NCBI GenBank assembly: GCA_937920635.1
Contig: CAKZUE010000015.1
Coordinates: forward strand, 1 to 64,000
DNA length: 64,000 nt
Source: an uncultured Bryobacteraceae bacterium
GTDB lineage: Bacteria; Acidobacteriota; Terriglobia; Bryobacterales; Bryobacteraceae
Direction: 5' to 3'
Shown here piece by piece: positions 44,673 to 51,131 of this stretch. Numbering within the stretch: position 1 is the first letter of the stretch; the number at the start of each line of letters is the position of its first letter. Made by a program: the position numbers and the translations under genes. A model generated the notes under the pieces. The model did not search any database. It was not told the origin of the DNA and worked only from the letters and a program-made list of their open reading frames with translations.

Positions 44673-45947
44673 ATGGAGCTGCCCCGGTGTGCGCTAGTCA
44701 GGCAGAATTTCCCGCGCCGCGGCCTGGGCGATGTGCGCGCCGCCGTGCGCGAAGCGGTGCGCAGCGCCGATGCGCTGAACCGGCTGCCTGCCCGAGCCAG
44801 CGTGGCGGTGGGTGTGGGCAGCCGGGGCATCGCGCGGATCGACGAAATCGTCGCCGAGCTGGCAACCTGCCTGAAAGAGCGGGGCCTGCGGCCATTCCTG
44901 TTTCCGGCGATGGGGAGCCACGGGGCGGCGACGGCGCGCGGGCAGGCGGCGGTGCTTGAAAAGCTCGGCCTGACGGAAGAGCGCGCGGGCGCCCCCGTCC
45001 GGAGCTCGCTGGCGGTTGTGCCGCTGGGGCGGACGCCGGAGGGGATCGATGTGGTGGGCGACCGGCTCGCCCTCAGCGCGGATGCCATTGTGCTGGTGGC
45101 GCGGGTGAAGTGGCACACGGATTTCGAGGGCAAGCTCGAAAGCGGCCTCTTCAAGATGATGGCCATCGGGCTGGGCAAGTTCTCCGGGGCGCAGGTCTAC
45201 CATGCCTGGGGCCACCGTCTGGGGTTGGCGGCGGTGATCCGTTCGGTGGGGCGGCAGGTGCTTTCGACCGGAAAGATCGCCGGCGGGCTGGCGATTCTCG
45301 AGGACGCCTGGCACGAGGTGGCGCATGTCGAGTTCGTGGCGGCTCCAGAGATGGAGGCGCGGGAGGAAGAGCTGCTGGAGCGCGTCAAGAGCTGGATGCC
45401 GCGGCTGCCGGTGGACGCTGTGGACCTGCTGTTGGTGGACGAGATCGGGAAAAACTGGTCGGGCTCGGGGATGGATCCGAAGGTGATCAACCGCGACATC
45501 CACGGCAATGTGAACCCGTGGCCGTTTGCGCCGCGGGTGGGGCGCGTGATCGCGCGCGGGCTGCACCCGCTGAGCTACGGCAACGCCATCGGCATCGGCA
45601 TGGCGGACGCTGTGCACCAGCGGCTCACGCGGGCGATAAAGCGGCGTCCGACCTATGTGAACGGGCTCACGTCGGGGGCGCTGGCGTGCCTGAAGATTCC
45701 GGCCACATTCCGCTCCGACCGGGAATGGCTGGAGGCGCTCAGGCGCAGCACCGGCAAGCTCAACCCGGAAGAGCTGGGCATCGCCTGGATCCGCAACACG
45801 CAGGATCTGACCGTGATGGCGGTATCCGAGCGCCTGTTGCCGGAGTCGCTGGCGCATCCGCGCGTAGAGCTGCTGCGGAAGGTGCAGCCGCTGGAGTTCG
45901 ACGCAGAGGGCAACTTGCGTGAATGGCTGCGGAACCTTGCAGTCTGA
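44673..45947 (+). CDS. LarA-like (DUF2088) domain protein
   Basis: The 424 residues match the lactate racemase N-terminal-type (DUF2088) family: VAVGVGSRGIARIDEIVAEL, FPAMGSHGAATARGQAAVLE (the GSHG motif), VKWHTDFEGKLESGLFKMM and LDEIGKNWSGSG-like (DLLLVDEIGKNWSGSGMD). True LarA uses a nickel pincer cofactor on a Lys with His ligands; here some features are present (HTDF, GSHG) but enzymatic activity is uncertain. It may racemise or epimerise a hydroxy acid. No larB, larC or larE is nearby. Confidence 0.75.
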   Translation: MELPRCALVRQNFPRRGLGDVRAAVREAVRSADALNRLPARASVAVGVGSRGIARIDEIVAELATCLKERGLRPFLFPAMGSHGAATARGQAAVLEKLGLTEERAGAPVRSSLAVVPLGRTPEGIDVVGDRLALSADAIVLVARVKWHTDFEGKLESGLFKMMAIGLGKFSGAQVYHAWGHRLGLAAVIRSVGRQVLSTGKIAGGLAILEDAWHEVAHVEFVAAPEMEAREEELLERVKSWMPRLPVDAVDLLLVDEIGKNWSGSGMDPKVINRDIHGNVNPWPFAPRVGRVIARGLHPLSYGNAIGIGMADAVHQRLTRAIKRRPTYVNGLTSGALACLKIPATFRSDREWLEALRRSTGKLNPEELGIAWIRNTQDLTVMAVSERLLPESLAHPRVELLRKVQPLEFDAEGNLREWLRNLAV

Positions 45948-45954
45948 AGGCAGC

Positions 45955-45979
45955 CGCAACGGAGCCGGACTCCGCTGCG
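45955..45979 (+). terminator. Hairpin downstream of the LarA-like gene
   Basis: CGCA-A-CGGAG pairs with CTCCG-C-TGCG around CCGGA, giving a 9-pair stem with one A/C mismatch, 7 nt after the stop at 45947. No T-run follows. It may terminate or stabilise the transcript. Confidence 0.4.
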
Positions 45980-46017
45980 GGCGGTCCGCCTGCGAAGCCA
46001 GCCGCGCGGGCGGCAGG

Positions 46018-46215
46018 CTACTGCTGATTTGCGCTGTTTTCCAGCACGCCCGAAATCCGCTCGAAAATGCTCCGCATGCTGGTTGTGATGCCCGGAATCA
46101 GCGCTCCGGCGGCGACGGCGACGAAGCCGACCATCAAGGCGTACTCAATAAGATCCTGGCCACGGGAGTCTTTCAGCAGCCGCAACTTCCAGATGAGATT
46201 CCTGCAATTTTTCAT
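46018..46215 (-). CDS. Flp-type type IVb pilin, copy 1
   Basis: The 65-residue product has a short basic leader (MKNCRNLIWKLRLLKDSRG), the prepilin cleavage site before QDLIEYAL with Glu at +5, then a single hydrophobic helix (MVGFVAVAAGALIPG). This is the Flp/Tad pilin signature. It is processed by a TadV/prepilin peptidase and polymerised into fimbriae. It is 54 of 65 residues identical to copy 2 at 46470. ATG 46215 is chosen because it aligns exactly with that copy. No Tad machinery genes occur here. Confidence 0.88.
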   Translation of the reverse strand: MKNCRNLIWKLRLLKDSRGQDLIEYALMVGFVAVAAGALIPGITTSMRSIFERISGVLENSANQQ

Positions 46216-46408
46216 GGTCATCATCTGTGCACAACATCGGCACCCGGATCGGCGGACCGCATCGGCATACCCCATCAAAACGGAGACGCAATTCACCTGA
46301 ACTGATGCGCTGCCACACCGAATGCCGGATAGGGGAATTGCGGAGGGAAGGGCTGCCAGGGGCGGCTGAGGCAGGATTAAGGTGGAAAGAACCAGCCTGA
46401 AAACAGCG

Positions 46409-46446
46409 AGGGCCGGCGCCCCACGCCGTGGAGCTGGACCGGCCCT
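46409..46446 (-). terminator. Hairpin terminator of Flp pilin copy 2
   Basis: On the minus strand an 8-bp outer stem (AGGGCCGG/CCGGCCCT, 46439-46446 with 46409-46416) encloses a smaller inner hairpin and is followed by CGCTGTTTT. It lies 23 nt after the stop of pilin copy 2 and ahead of copy 1, so the two pilins are probably separate transcripts or partially linked. Confidence 0.6.
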
Positions 46447-46469
46447 TCGCCTTGGCTTGAGAAAAGGGG

Positions 46470-46667
46470 TTACTGCTGGTTCGCGCTGTTGACGAGCACG
46501 CCCGAGATCCTCTCGAAGATGCTCCGGATGCTGGTGACCACGCCGGGGATGACGGCGCCGGCCGCCACCGCGATGAAGCCCACCATCAGGGCATATTCAA
46601 TCAGGTCCTGGCCGCGGGTGTCCTTCATGAGCCGCAGCTTCCAAATCAGATTGTTGATCTTCTTCAT
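46470..46667 (-). CDS. Flp-type type IVb pilin, copy 2
   Basis: This 65-residue pilin has leader MKKINNLIWKLRLMKDTRG, cleavage before QDLIEYAL and a hydrophobic helix, like copy 1. The ATG at 46667 follows a purine-rich GGAGAGGAGAAAGAAGA tract. It differs from copy 1 at 11 of 65 positions. It probably forms fimbriae for attachment or surface motility with Tad machinery encoded elsewhere. A terminator at 46409-46446 follows it. Confidence 0.9.
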   Translation of the reverse strand: MKKINNLIWKLRLMKDTRGQDLIEYALMVGFIAVAAGAVIPGVVTSIRSIFERISGVLVNSANQQ

Positions 46668-46985
46668 TCTTCTCTTTCTCCTCTCCCGATTTCGCAACTC
46701 TTGTCCGTTGCTAGATCAAGCGTAACGGTACTTGGGTTCTACTCAAATCCGAAGGAAACCTTAGTTCGCACCTGAGAAAAGTCTCACGATGGCCGGTGTC
46801 GCCTCTCATTTCCTGTCCGCCCGCCGGGAGGCGCCCGGCGCGGCGCCGCAATCCCCGTCCAGGCGGGGACTTTGTCGGCTACACTGTGTCATGACAGAAG
46901 GCCGCCCGCCGCCGGCCACGCCGCGGGCGGGCGGTTTTCATGACGCCTCCGGGCCATGCGCCGGGGCAATGGGAGCACGACCCGC
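46668..46985. other. Intergenic region between pilin and small-membrane-protein genes
   Basis: These 318 bases are the upstream regions of two divergent units. The pilin side shows TTGAGT but no strong -10 match. The other side contains TACACT (46880-46885), a short frame starting at 46891 and a GC hairpin followed by TTTT (46902-46938). No other gene is supported. Confidence 0.5.
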
Positions 46986-46989
46986 GTGA
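46891..46989 (+). CDS. Possible 32-residue leader peptide overlapping the next start codon
   Basis: An ATG five bases after a TACACT -10-like box opens a 32-codon frame (MTEGRPPPATPRAGG...). Its TGA overlaps the GTG start at 46986 (GTGA). The frame passes through a terminator-like hairpin. Such an arrangement is typical of translational coupling or attenuation, but amino-acid content does not suggest a specific signal. A chance frame is possible. Confidence 0.3.
   Translation: MTEGRPPPATPRAGGFHDASGPCAGAMGARPA
46902..46938 (+). terminator. Terminator-like hairpin within the leader region
   Basis: CCGCCCGCC (46902-46910) pairs with GGCGGGCGG (46926-46934) and is followed by TTTT. It lies upstream of the small-membrane-protein genes and may attenuate their transcription. 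There is no gene upstream on this strand that it would end, apart from the possible leader. Confidence 0.55.
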
Positions 46990-47267
46990 ATTCACCACCG
47001 ATTCTCCTCTGGCTCATCCGCAAAGCGCTGCCGTGGGCGGCGCTGCTGGCCGCGTTGTGGCTGATCCGGGAGACCGCGTCAGGACTGCTGGGCAAGGATT
47101 CGATGATCGAGGTGTGGATCGCGTGGATGGGCCAGGCGCGGGTGACGCGGCTTTCGGCCATTGTTTTCGGCCTTGCCGGCGTCGCTTACGGATTGCAGCA
47201 GCGCGCCCTGCGGCGGGAGGTGGAGAAGGCCCTGGCCGAATGCCTGAAGGAGCGGCGGCAGGGATGA
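46986..47267 (+). CDS. Small membrane protein of unknown function
   Basis: The 93 residues have two hydrophobic helices (about 5-25 and 52-70) and a basic/acidic C-terminus (RREVEKALAECLKERRQG). No family recognised. The GTG at 46986 is chosen because the downstream sequence is the first stretch with clear membrane character and a GGGAG sequence lies about 10 nt upstream. It overlaps the next gene by ATGA and follows a possible leader peptide, so it is translated as part of a small operon. Confidence 0.6.
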   Translation: MNSPPILLWLIRKALPWAALLAALWLIRETASGLLGKDSMIEVWIAWMGQARVTRLSAIVFGLAGVAYGLQQRALRREVEKALAECLKERRQG

Positions 47268-47662
47268 GCGCTTCAGGCGCGACGGCGGTCTCGTTCACGC
47301 TGCTTGCGTGGGTTCTGCTCTGGTGGGTGGTGTTCGAGCTGTGGCCGGAGCTGCGGGCCGCGAAGTTGCGGCTGCGGCTCAGGCGGATGACGGTGGAACA
47401 AGACAGCCCGGAAATGTTCGATGTCCTGGAAGCCGCCGCGCAGCGGGCGGACGAGTTCCGCTGGCTGCCTCTCCTGCTGGTACGCGAGCGGGAATGCTCC
47501 GGCCGTGTGGAGGAGCGCGCCGCCTGGGAGATGGTGCGCCACGCGGCGTGGGGCGCGCCATGGCTGTGGCTCGGGTTGCGCAGCGAAGCGGCGCGCCAGC
47601 GGTGGATGCGGCGGGCGTGGGGGCTGGCCTGCCAGTTGGCGGAGGGTGAACCGCGCCGTTAA
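47264..47662 (+). CDS. Membrane-anchored hypothetical protein
   Basis: The first 30 residues form a hydrophobic helix (FTLLAWVLLWWVVFELWPEL); the remaining 100 are charged, Arg- and Trp-rich and probably cytoplasmic (LEAAAQRADEFRWLPLLLVRERE). No domain was recognised. The ATG overlaps the stop of the upstream small membrane gene. The pair probably works together, but no function can be assigned. A dispersed repeat starts 13 nt after the stop. Confidence 0.6.
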   Translation: MSASGATAVSFTLLAWVLLWWVVFELWPELRAAKLRLRLRRMTVEQDSPEMFDVLEAAAQRADEFRWLPLLLVRERECSGRVEERAAWEMVRHAAWGAPWLWLGLRSEAARQRWMRRAWGLACQLAEGEPRR

Positions 47663-47674
47663 CCGCGGGCCGCC

Positions 47675-47765
47675 CGTATCGTGATGCTGCGTTCGCTGTG
47701 GTTGCGGCGGTGTGCACCGCTTGGTCGCGCCTTCGGCGCTCCCGCGCGGCTCCTTTCGCGCGGTA
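47675..47765 (+). repeat. Dispersed ~90-bp intergenic repeat, copy B
   Basis: Starts CGTATCG and shares the ordered blocks GCGGCGGTGTG, CCGCTTGGTCGCGC and GGCGCTCCCGCGCGGCTCCT with copy A at 23255-23350. Both copies lie just downstream of a coding sequence, in that gene's sense orientation. No coding capacity is seen. Confidence 0.75.
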
Positions 47766-47829
47766 CGCAACGAAACTGTGTCCCGCTGCACTCGCGGCGC
47801 AGACCTGCGCGAGCCCGGCGATCGAATTC

Positions 47830-48444
47830 TCAGGACAGCACGATCCAGGCAACAGCCCCTACCGCCAGAAAAACGCCGCCCACGATGAACGGGATCCGGT
47901 ACTGGCCTTCAAAACCCTGGATTCCCGGCTGGAGCACCGCCAGTTCCGGCTTCTGCGGGTGGCGGCGGGCCGTCACAACGCTGCCTGCCGGATAATTCGC
48001 CACCCAGGATTCGGCGGCCGATTTGGGGAAATTCACCCGGGCGGCGATGAGGCGGTTGGAGCGGTACCTGCGTCCTTCCACTTCATATTCGTATTCGATT
48101 TCCGGGTGGTAGTAAACGGTGGTCCGGGCTTGACCGAAGGATTCGTCATTGAAGGACGTCTGTCTGTCGATGACTACTTCCGAGCGCAACACCGCCGCCT
48201 GCACCGGCAGCCAGTGGAGGCTTTCGGCGGCATACTGCTTCATCCGCCGCGCGTAAACAAGCACCGCGGCGCCGAGCAAGGCAAAGAACGCAGCCCAAAA
48301 CCGCAGCAGGGCGATGACGCCATACCGGTTCCACGCCCAGGCGTTGAGCGCGAGGAACAGAATCGCGACAGCCCACCACGTTTTTTCCCACACCCGCCAC
48401 CACAGCGAGCCGCCTGAGCCGGCGGCAGCGGTTTCTTCCGGCAT
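47830..48444 (-). CDS. DUF3592 membrane protein
   Basis: Two hydrophobic helices near residues 20-60, a DUF3592-type extracytoplasmic beta domain (VYYHPEIEYEYEVEGRRYRSNRL, about 105-130), and a final helix (FIVGGVFLAVGAVAWIVL). The family is common but has no known biochemical role. The ATG at 48444 is favoured by GGGAGA seven bases upstream; an ATG at 48465 is possible. It lies 41 nt from the TonB gene stop on the same strand. Confidence 0.78.
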   Translation of the reverse strand: MPEETAAAGSGGSLWWRVWEKTWWAVAILFLALNAWAWNRYGVIALLRFWAAFFALLGAAVLVYARRMKQYAAESLHWLPVQAAVLRSEVVIDRQTSFNDESFGQARTTVYYHPEIEYEYEVEGRRYRSNRLIAARVNFPKSAAESWVANYPAGSVVTARRHPQKPELAVLQPGIQGFEGQYRIPFIVGGVFLAVGAVAWIVLS

Positions 48445-48485
48445 CGGTTTCTCCCGCGCCAACATACTGCCACGCGCATCCGGCG

Positions 48486-49850
48486 TCAAGGAGCCGGCGC
48501 GGCGCCCGCGCCCGGCTGGGCAGGCAGGAAGATGACCGGGATCTCGAACAGGGCGTCCACCGCAACGCGCGCGGGTCCGCGCAGCGCAGGCAGGAACGTC
48601 CACCGGGCGGCGGCTTCGAGCATGGGCGAATCGAGTGCGTCATCGGGGCTGTCGAGCACGCGCAGCTCGGAGAGAAACCCGTCGGCGCCGATGACTGCTG
48701 ACAGCCGGATGGTGCCCCGGATCGGGCGCGGCGAGCGCGAATTCGGCCCAAAGGGATCCGTCTGGCGGAAAGGCACGGGCGCATGCATCGCCTGCCCGCC
48801 CGCGGCGGTCTGGCCGCGCTCGGCGAACCACAGCAGGATATCGCCCGAGTAATGGCGCGGGTTGGGCTTCTCGAGAAATGTCAGGTAGACGGTGCGGCCG
48901 CCGAAGAGCTTCTGCGCGGTCTCCGGCACCATGGCCAGCCGCACGGGCACGGACACCGCGCCGCGGCGCTGCTCGATCTCCGCCCGGGTGAACATGACGG
49001 TCTGCGGAGCGAAGCTCGGCTTGCCGGCCATGCCCGCCGCGGCGCCTCCGCCGCTGGAGATCAGTTCGATGCCGGCGGCGGGCGAGGGGTTGAGCGCGCC
49101 GCCCGCCCCGTTGCCTCCCTGCGGCCCCACCGAGACGCTGGCCGGACGGTTCCCCTCGGGCAGCGCGGGCGGAGCGCCGGGCATGGGTTTTGCGCCGGCG
49201 ACCACGGCGGTGAGCTGCCCCAGGGCAGCGGGGCTCGGCAGGGCGTCGATGGGGGCTTCGCTCAGTTCGACCGGCCTGGGCTTGCGCGGCGCCGCAGGCG
49301 GCGGGGTGAAGGCGCGCGCGATCCGCTTCGGCGCTGGCGCCGCGGGCGGCGGCTCCGGCGCGGGCGGCTGCGGCTGGGGTTCCGTCTTCGGCGCCGGCGG
49401 CGGCTCGGGCGGAGGGGCGGGCTGGAAGGCCGCCATGTTCGGCAAAGGAAGCGTCTTGGGAATCTCGGCAGGCGCGGCGGGCTGGAAGATCAACTGGTCG
49501 CGGGGCGGAGCGTTGGGCGTGGAGGCCTGGATCGAGACATCCTTCGAGCGGACGCGCGCCTGCGGCGGCCGCTGCCCGTATTTGCGGCCGATGGAGACAT
49601 CCGGCATGCGGGTGTCGAGCTTGTACCAGACCAGCTTGCGGTCGCGCGCGGGAGGCGGCAGCACCCGGTAGTTCTCCATCCGGAGCCGGGGGTTGGCCAT
49701 CGGGGCTTGCAGGAGGAGGAAGAGCACGGCGGCGTGCAGGCTGGCGGAGCCGAGCAGGGACAGCGGGCGAGGGCGCGCGGCAGATTGCAGCAGCGCGTGC
49801 GAGAGGGGGGCGTCGGCGCCCTGTGCGGTCCCAGCAGGAGGCAGCGTCAA
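48486..49850 (-). CDS. TonB family energy transducer
   Basis: An N-terminal helix (SLLGSASLHAAVLFLLLQA, about residues 28-46) anchors the protein in the inner membrane. A long Pro/Ala/Glu-rich spacer follows (about 130-240). The C-terminal TonB-like beta domain appears at the end (IRGTIRLSAVIGADGFLSELRVL, AARWTFLPALRGPARV). It passes proton-motive energy to outer-membrane receptors such as the one at 31-34 kb. The start is uncertain: no in-frame ATG lies between the helix and 49946, so I use the TTG at 49850, six bases after TATAAT. No exbB or exbD is present. Confidence 0.75.
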   Translation of the reverse strand: MTLPPAGTAQGADAPLSHALLQSAARPRPLSLLGSASLHAAVLFLLLQAPMANPRLRMENYRVLPPPARDRKLVWYKLDTRMPDVSIGRKYGQRPPQARVRSKDVSIQASTPNAPPRDQLIFQPAAPAEIPKTLPLPNMAAFQPAPPPEPPPAPKTEPQPQPPAPEPPPAAPAPKRIARAFTPPPAAPRKPRPVELSEAPIDALPSPAALGQLTAVVAGAKPMPGAPPALPEGNRPASVSVGPQGGNGAGGALNPSPAAGIELISSGGGAAAGMAGKPSFAPQTVMFTRAEIEQRRGAVSVPVRLAMVPETAQKLFGGRTVYLTFLEKPNPRHYSGDILLWFAERGQTAAGGQAMHAPVPFRQTDPFGPNSRSPRPIRGTIRLSAVIGADGFLSELRVLDSPDDALDSPMLEAAARWTFLPALRGPARVAVDALFEIPVIFLPAQPGAGAAPAP

Positions 49851-49856
49851 AAAGGA

Positions 49857-49862
49857 ATTATA
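49857..49862 (-). promoter_or_regulatory. -10 box TATAAT upstream of the TonB gene
   Basis: A perfect TATAAT on the minus strand lies six bases before the TTG at 49850. Initiation there would give a leaderless TTG-start message. The -35 region is weak. Confidence 0.5.
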
Positions 49863-49949
49863 GCGGCCGAGGCGGGGGCGTGAAGATGGCCGCCCGGCGC
49901 TGCACTGAAGCGCGGAGCCGGCGCCGCGGGCAGCCGCCCGCGGCATGCA

Positions 49950-50396
49950 TCACGGTTGAGAGGGCGCTCCCTGCGGGCTGGCGGGGGGCCGGTGCAGCGG
50001 CTGCGGGAGGGGTGGAGCGGAGGGGATCGCCACGCCCGTGCCGACGTGCTCGGCCAGGCTCGCCAGGCTGTCGGCGATCCCGGGCAAAGCGCAGATCAGA
50101 AACCCGCCCGAGCGGCAGAACTCGGCCAACAGCCGCAGTTCCTGGCTGGCGTGCGGATCCGCGCCGAGAGCCCGGTTCAGGGCTGCCGCCAGCGCCATGG
50201 CGTCGGGCCTGGTCACCTGCTGGCCGGCCGCCGGTTCATACGATCCGTGCCACAGCGCCGGGGGCTGCTCCAGATCCGAAGGAGGCGGCAGGGTTCCATC
50301 GGGCTGCCAGCCGGAGGAAGCGGCCAGTTCGAGCGCAGAGCGCCAGGTGGCGGGGCTGAGAACGAAAGCCTTGCCGTTCGGGTGGTAGAGGATCAC
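49950..50396 (-). CDS. Hypothetical protein
   Basis: The 148 residues show no recognised family. The C-terminal 30 residues are Pro/Ala-rich (PSAPPLPQPLHRPPASP); the rest is probably alpha-helical and soluble (GFLICALPGIADSLASLAEHV). The GTG start at 50396 has GGAGG six bases upstream, supporting a real gene. It lies between a NusG-like gene and tonB on the same strand, with an 79-nt gap to the former. Confidence 0.6.
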   Translation of the reverse strand: MILYHPNGKAFVLSPATWRSALELAASSGWQPDGTLPPPSDLEQPPALWHGSYEPAAGQQVTRPDAMALAAALNRALGADPHASQELRLLAEFCRSGGFLICALPGIADSLASLAEHVGTGVAIPSAPPLPQPLHRPPASPQGAPSQP

Positions 50397-50475
50397 GTCG
50401 CGCCTCCAGAAAATAGTCGCGGTCTGGAAGCATTCGTATCGATCTTTTTGGGGAAGGCTTGAGCTTTTTTGGGCC

Positions 50476-51024
50476 TCAGGCGGGGCGGACCGCTTCCCGG
50501 TCGATCTCCACGGCGACCGAACGCTGGAGCAGCGTCACGCTGATAATCAGGCGGTATTCATCGCGGACCTTCAGCAGAATGCCGTTGAGCCCCTTCATCG
50601 GGCCGCGCGCCACCACGACGCGCTGCCCTTCGCGCAGATAGGGCCACGGCGCCAGAGCGGCGCCGCTGCCCGCGGCTGTTTGCAGGCCTTCGATCTCGGA
50701 GCGCTCCACTGGGGCCGGCTCGCCGTCAAAGTTGACGAAATGCAGGACACCCGGCGTTTGCAGCACCGGCAGCCTCTGCCGCAAGTCCAGGCTGCAAAAC
50801 ACGTACCCGGGGAATAGCGGCAGCTCTACCAGCTTGACGCGGTCCGACCAGCGGCGGCGTTCCTTGTAAAGCGGCAAGAAGGACGAGAAGCCTTTGGATG
50901 CCAGTGAATGGGCCGCCACTTTTTCAAACTTCGGCTTGACCCGGACCGCGTACCAGGGCCATTCCAGGCTGGCGATGCGGCCACGATGATCGGAACCCGG
51001 GGACGGCTCCACGCCGGTGCTCAT
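50476..51024 (-). CDS. NusG-like (UpxY/RfaH-type) transcription antiterminator
   Basis: The NGN domain (WPWYAVRVKPKFEKVAAHSLASK, then LPLYKERRRWSDRVKLVELPLFPGYVF) is followed by a KOW motif (LREGQRVVVARGPMKGLNGILLK) at the C-terminus. This is a specialised NusG paralogue that helps RNA polymerase read long operons, often for capsule or exopolysaccharide. It has 182 residues. The start ATG 51024 has GGAG upstream. No polysaccharide operon lies directly downstream, so its target is elsewhere or lost. Housekeeping NusG would sit with secE and ribosomal protein genes, which are absent here. Confidence 0.88.
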   Translation of the reverse strand: MSTGVEPSPGSDHRGRIASLEWPWYAVRVKPKFEKVAAHSLASKGFSSFLPLYKERRRWSDRVKLVELPLFPGYVFCSLDLRQRLPVLQTPGVLHFVNFDGEPAPVERSEIEGLQTAAGSGAALAPWPYLREGQRVVVARGPMKGLNGILLKVRDEYRLIISVTLLQRSVAVEIDREAVRPA

Positions 51025-51131
51025 GAGCAATCTCCAACTTTCACATCTTACGCCGAATGCAAGAACAAGGGGTGAAAATCCGACTGGCATTCCTGCGAAG
51101 GGGGTGATGCGATCAGTACTATGAAGAAGTC

